From assembly GCA_030528965.1 (NCBI GenBank), contig JAUMXS010000024.1:1-14273 (forward strand): DNA of 14,273 nt. Direction: 5' to 3'. Made by a program: the position numbers and the translations under genes. The DNA comes from Eubacteriales bacterium (GTDB taxonomy: Bacteria > Bacillota > Clostridia > Oscillospirales > Oscillospiraceae). Positions 13,168 through 14,273 of this stretch are shown here, in pieces. Under the pieces are notes generated by a model. That model saw nothing but the letters and a program-made list of their open reading frames with translations. It ran no database searches and had not been told where the DNA came from. The stretch's first letter is position 1; each line of letters begins with the position of its first letter.

Positions 13168-14273
13168 GGAGCCTGCACCTCCTCTTCACCCTCGGCGGGG
13201 GGATCGTTTCTCCGGCGGAGAGCTTCGCTGCGCGCACGGCGCAGACTGGCCGGCGCACTAACGACAAAGCTGGCGCTTCGTCGTGTGTCGGCGGCTTTGA
13301 TAAATGCCAGAAGCGCCCAGCATGAGATCAGACTGGAGCCACCGCGCGAAACGAAGGGGAAGGTGACACCGGTGAAGGGCAGGATATCGAGCGAGCCGAA
13401 TACATTGAGCCCCAACTGGCACATCATCATGCTCACGGCGGCGCAGGCGGCGATGACAAAATATGCGGAGCGGCCCGCGGCGGCGGAGCGTACGGCAAAT
13501 GCAGCGAGCAAAAGCACGGCAGCAATGCAGAATACGGCGATCAGAAGACCGAGTTCTTCACATACGACGGCAAAGACGAGGTCCGTGTCGGCAGCGACGA
13601 TATCAACGAGCCAGCCGTCACCGGCTCCCTGGCCGAACAGGCCGCCGGAAGCGGCGGCAGACATGGCGCGTACCTGCTGATATCCGCGGCCGAGAGGATC
13701 TTCCCAGACGTGGCCCCAGGCGGCAAAGCGCTGGGCAATATAGGGTTTCACGGAGAGCACCAGAAAACCGGCAAGGCCCGCTCCGGACACGGCCAGAAAC
13801 ACGGTGGCAAAACTGCCGGAACGCATGAAAGAGATGACAAGGAAACCAACAAAAAACACGACGGCGGTTCCGTAATCACCCATAAGTGCCAGAGCGCCGA
13901 CGCAAACGGCGGAAAAGGCAATAAACATAAAGAGGTTCCGGCGGCGGAAGAGCCGATCAAGGGTGGCTGCCCCGGCATAGACGTAAAGAATTTTGACAAA
14001 TTCGGAGGGCTGGAAAGAAAAACCTCCGATGGTGAGCCAGTTTTTGGCACCGAAAACGGCCTCGCTGAGAACGAGGTTCAAAGCGAGCAGACCCACGGCG
14101 GCCGCGGCGGCGAGCCAGCGCGTACTGCGGATGCGGCGTGGACTGCGCAGCCACCAGCCGAGGAGAAAGAACAGCACGATACCTGCGAGGAGCAGGATGC
14201 ACTGTTTCACCATATCTTCCGGGACGGAGGAGGCGGAAACGGAGAGCCCCACGGCGGAGAGGAAAAACGCAAT
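13164..14273 (-). CDS. FtsW/RodA/SpoVE family peptidoglycan glycosyltransferase (5' end cut by window edge)
   Basis: The frame is open to the right edge and already reads as membrane helix there (IAFFLSAVGL, then SVSASS, matching the end of the first helix), so the start lies outside the window; an internal GTG at 14252 is probably not the start. About 369 codons are visible with many hydrophobic segments. Family marks: KNWLTIGGFSFQPSEFVK, GDYGTAVVF, YQQVRAMSAAASGGLFGQG, the periplasmic ADTDLVFAVVCEELG with the aspartate expected to be catalytic, and LPFTGVTFPFVSRGGSSLIS. These SEDS proteins polymerise lipid II into glycan strands together with a class B PBP, here encoded next with a 4-nt overlap. 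The C-terminal tail from about 13290 down is basic and cytoplasmic. Whether it serves division, elongation or sporulation cannot be decided. Confidence 0.93.
   Translation of the reverse strand: MAFFLSAVGLSVSASSVPEDMVKQCILLLAGIVLFFLLGWWLRSPRRIRSTRWLAAAAAVGLLALNLVLSEAVFGAKNWLTIGGFSFQPSEFVKILYVYAGAATLDRLFRRRNLFMFIAFSAVCVGALALMGDYGTAVVFFVGFLVISFMRSGSFATVFLAVSGAGLAGFLVLSVKPYIAQRFAAWGHVWEDPLGRGYQQVRAMSAAASGGLFGQGAGDGWLVDIVAADTDLVFAVVCEELGLLIAVFCIAAVLLLAAFAVRSAAAGRSAYFVIAACAAVSMMMCQLGLNVFGSLDILPFTGVTFPFVSRGGSSLISCWALLAFIKAADTRRSASFVVSAPASLRRARSEALRRRNDPPAEGEEEVQAP

Noticed and set aside
12463..13680. 405-codon plus-strand open frame across the PBP and rodA genes
   Set aside because: It spans the antisense of two well-supported genes and looks like no protein family.

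Overview
The window looks like a piece of chromosome from a fairly GC-rich Clostridia member of the Bacillota, probably an Oscillospirales (Ruminococcaceae-like) gut anaerobe. This is an inference from protein character, strong AGGAGG ribosome binding sites, sigma-A-like promoters and Rho-independent terminators; no rRNA or marker gene fixes the taxon. I see no mobile element, CRISPR array, tRNA or rRNA. Most content is housekeeping, and I found no clearly new multi-gene system. The most interesting signals are in the intergenic regions.

Layout, left to right. (1) 1-223, minus: start of an Sfp-type phosphopantetheinyl transferase cut by the left edge, behind a perfect palindromic terminator (242-265). 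(2) 327-4487, minus: a three-gene operon, acn (aconitase family), icd (NADP-type isocitrate dehydrogenase) and a HAD phosphatase, with 1-nt spacing and a 4-nt overlap. (3) 4488-4813: a 326-bp divergent control region with two predicted acn promoters, one gltA promoter and three TTGCAAA boxes spaced by whole helical turns. (4) 4814-6175, plus: citrate synthase. Together gltA, acn and icd make the oxidative branch from oxaloacetate and acetyl-CoA to 2-oxoglutarate, presumably for glutamate synthesis in an anaerobe.

(5) 6305-6856, minus: a DUF1836 protein with a MerR-like helix-turn-helix region, its own promoter and a perfect inverted repeat just after the predicted start site. (6) 7112-7546, plus: a small all-helical protein of unknown function. 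(7) 7664-9420, minus: paaK (phenylacetate-CoA ligase family) and a tandem-ACT protein, behind a strong promoter and a leader with two stem-loops. (8) 9623-14273, minus: a tightly overlapping operon of an FtsW/RodA-family membrane protein (cut by the right edge), a class B penicillin-binding protein with a TTG start, an ABC-F ATPase and a short O6-alkylguanine-DNA alkyltransferase, ending in a UUCG-loop terminator 2 bp from the paaK -35 box.

Promoters, operators and transcription starts are sequence predictions only. Gene functions are assigned from recognised family motifs, not from searches.
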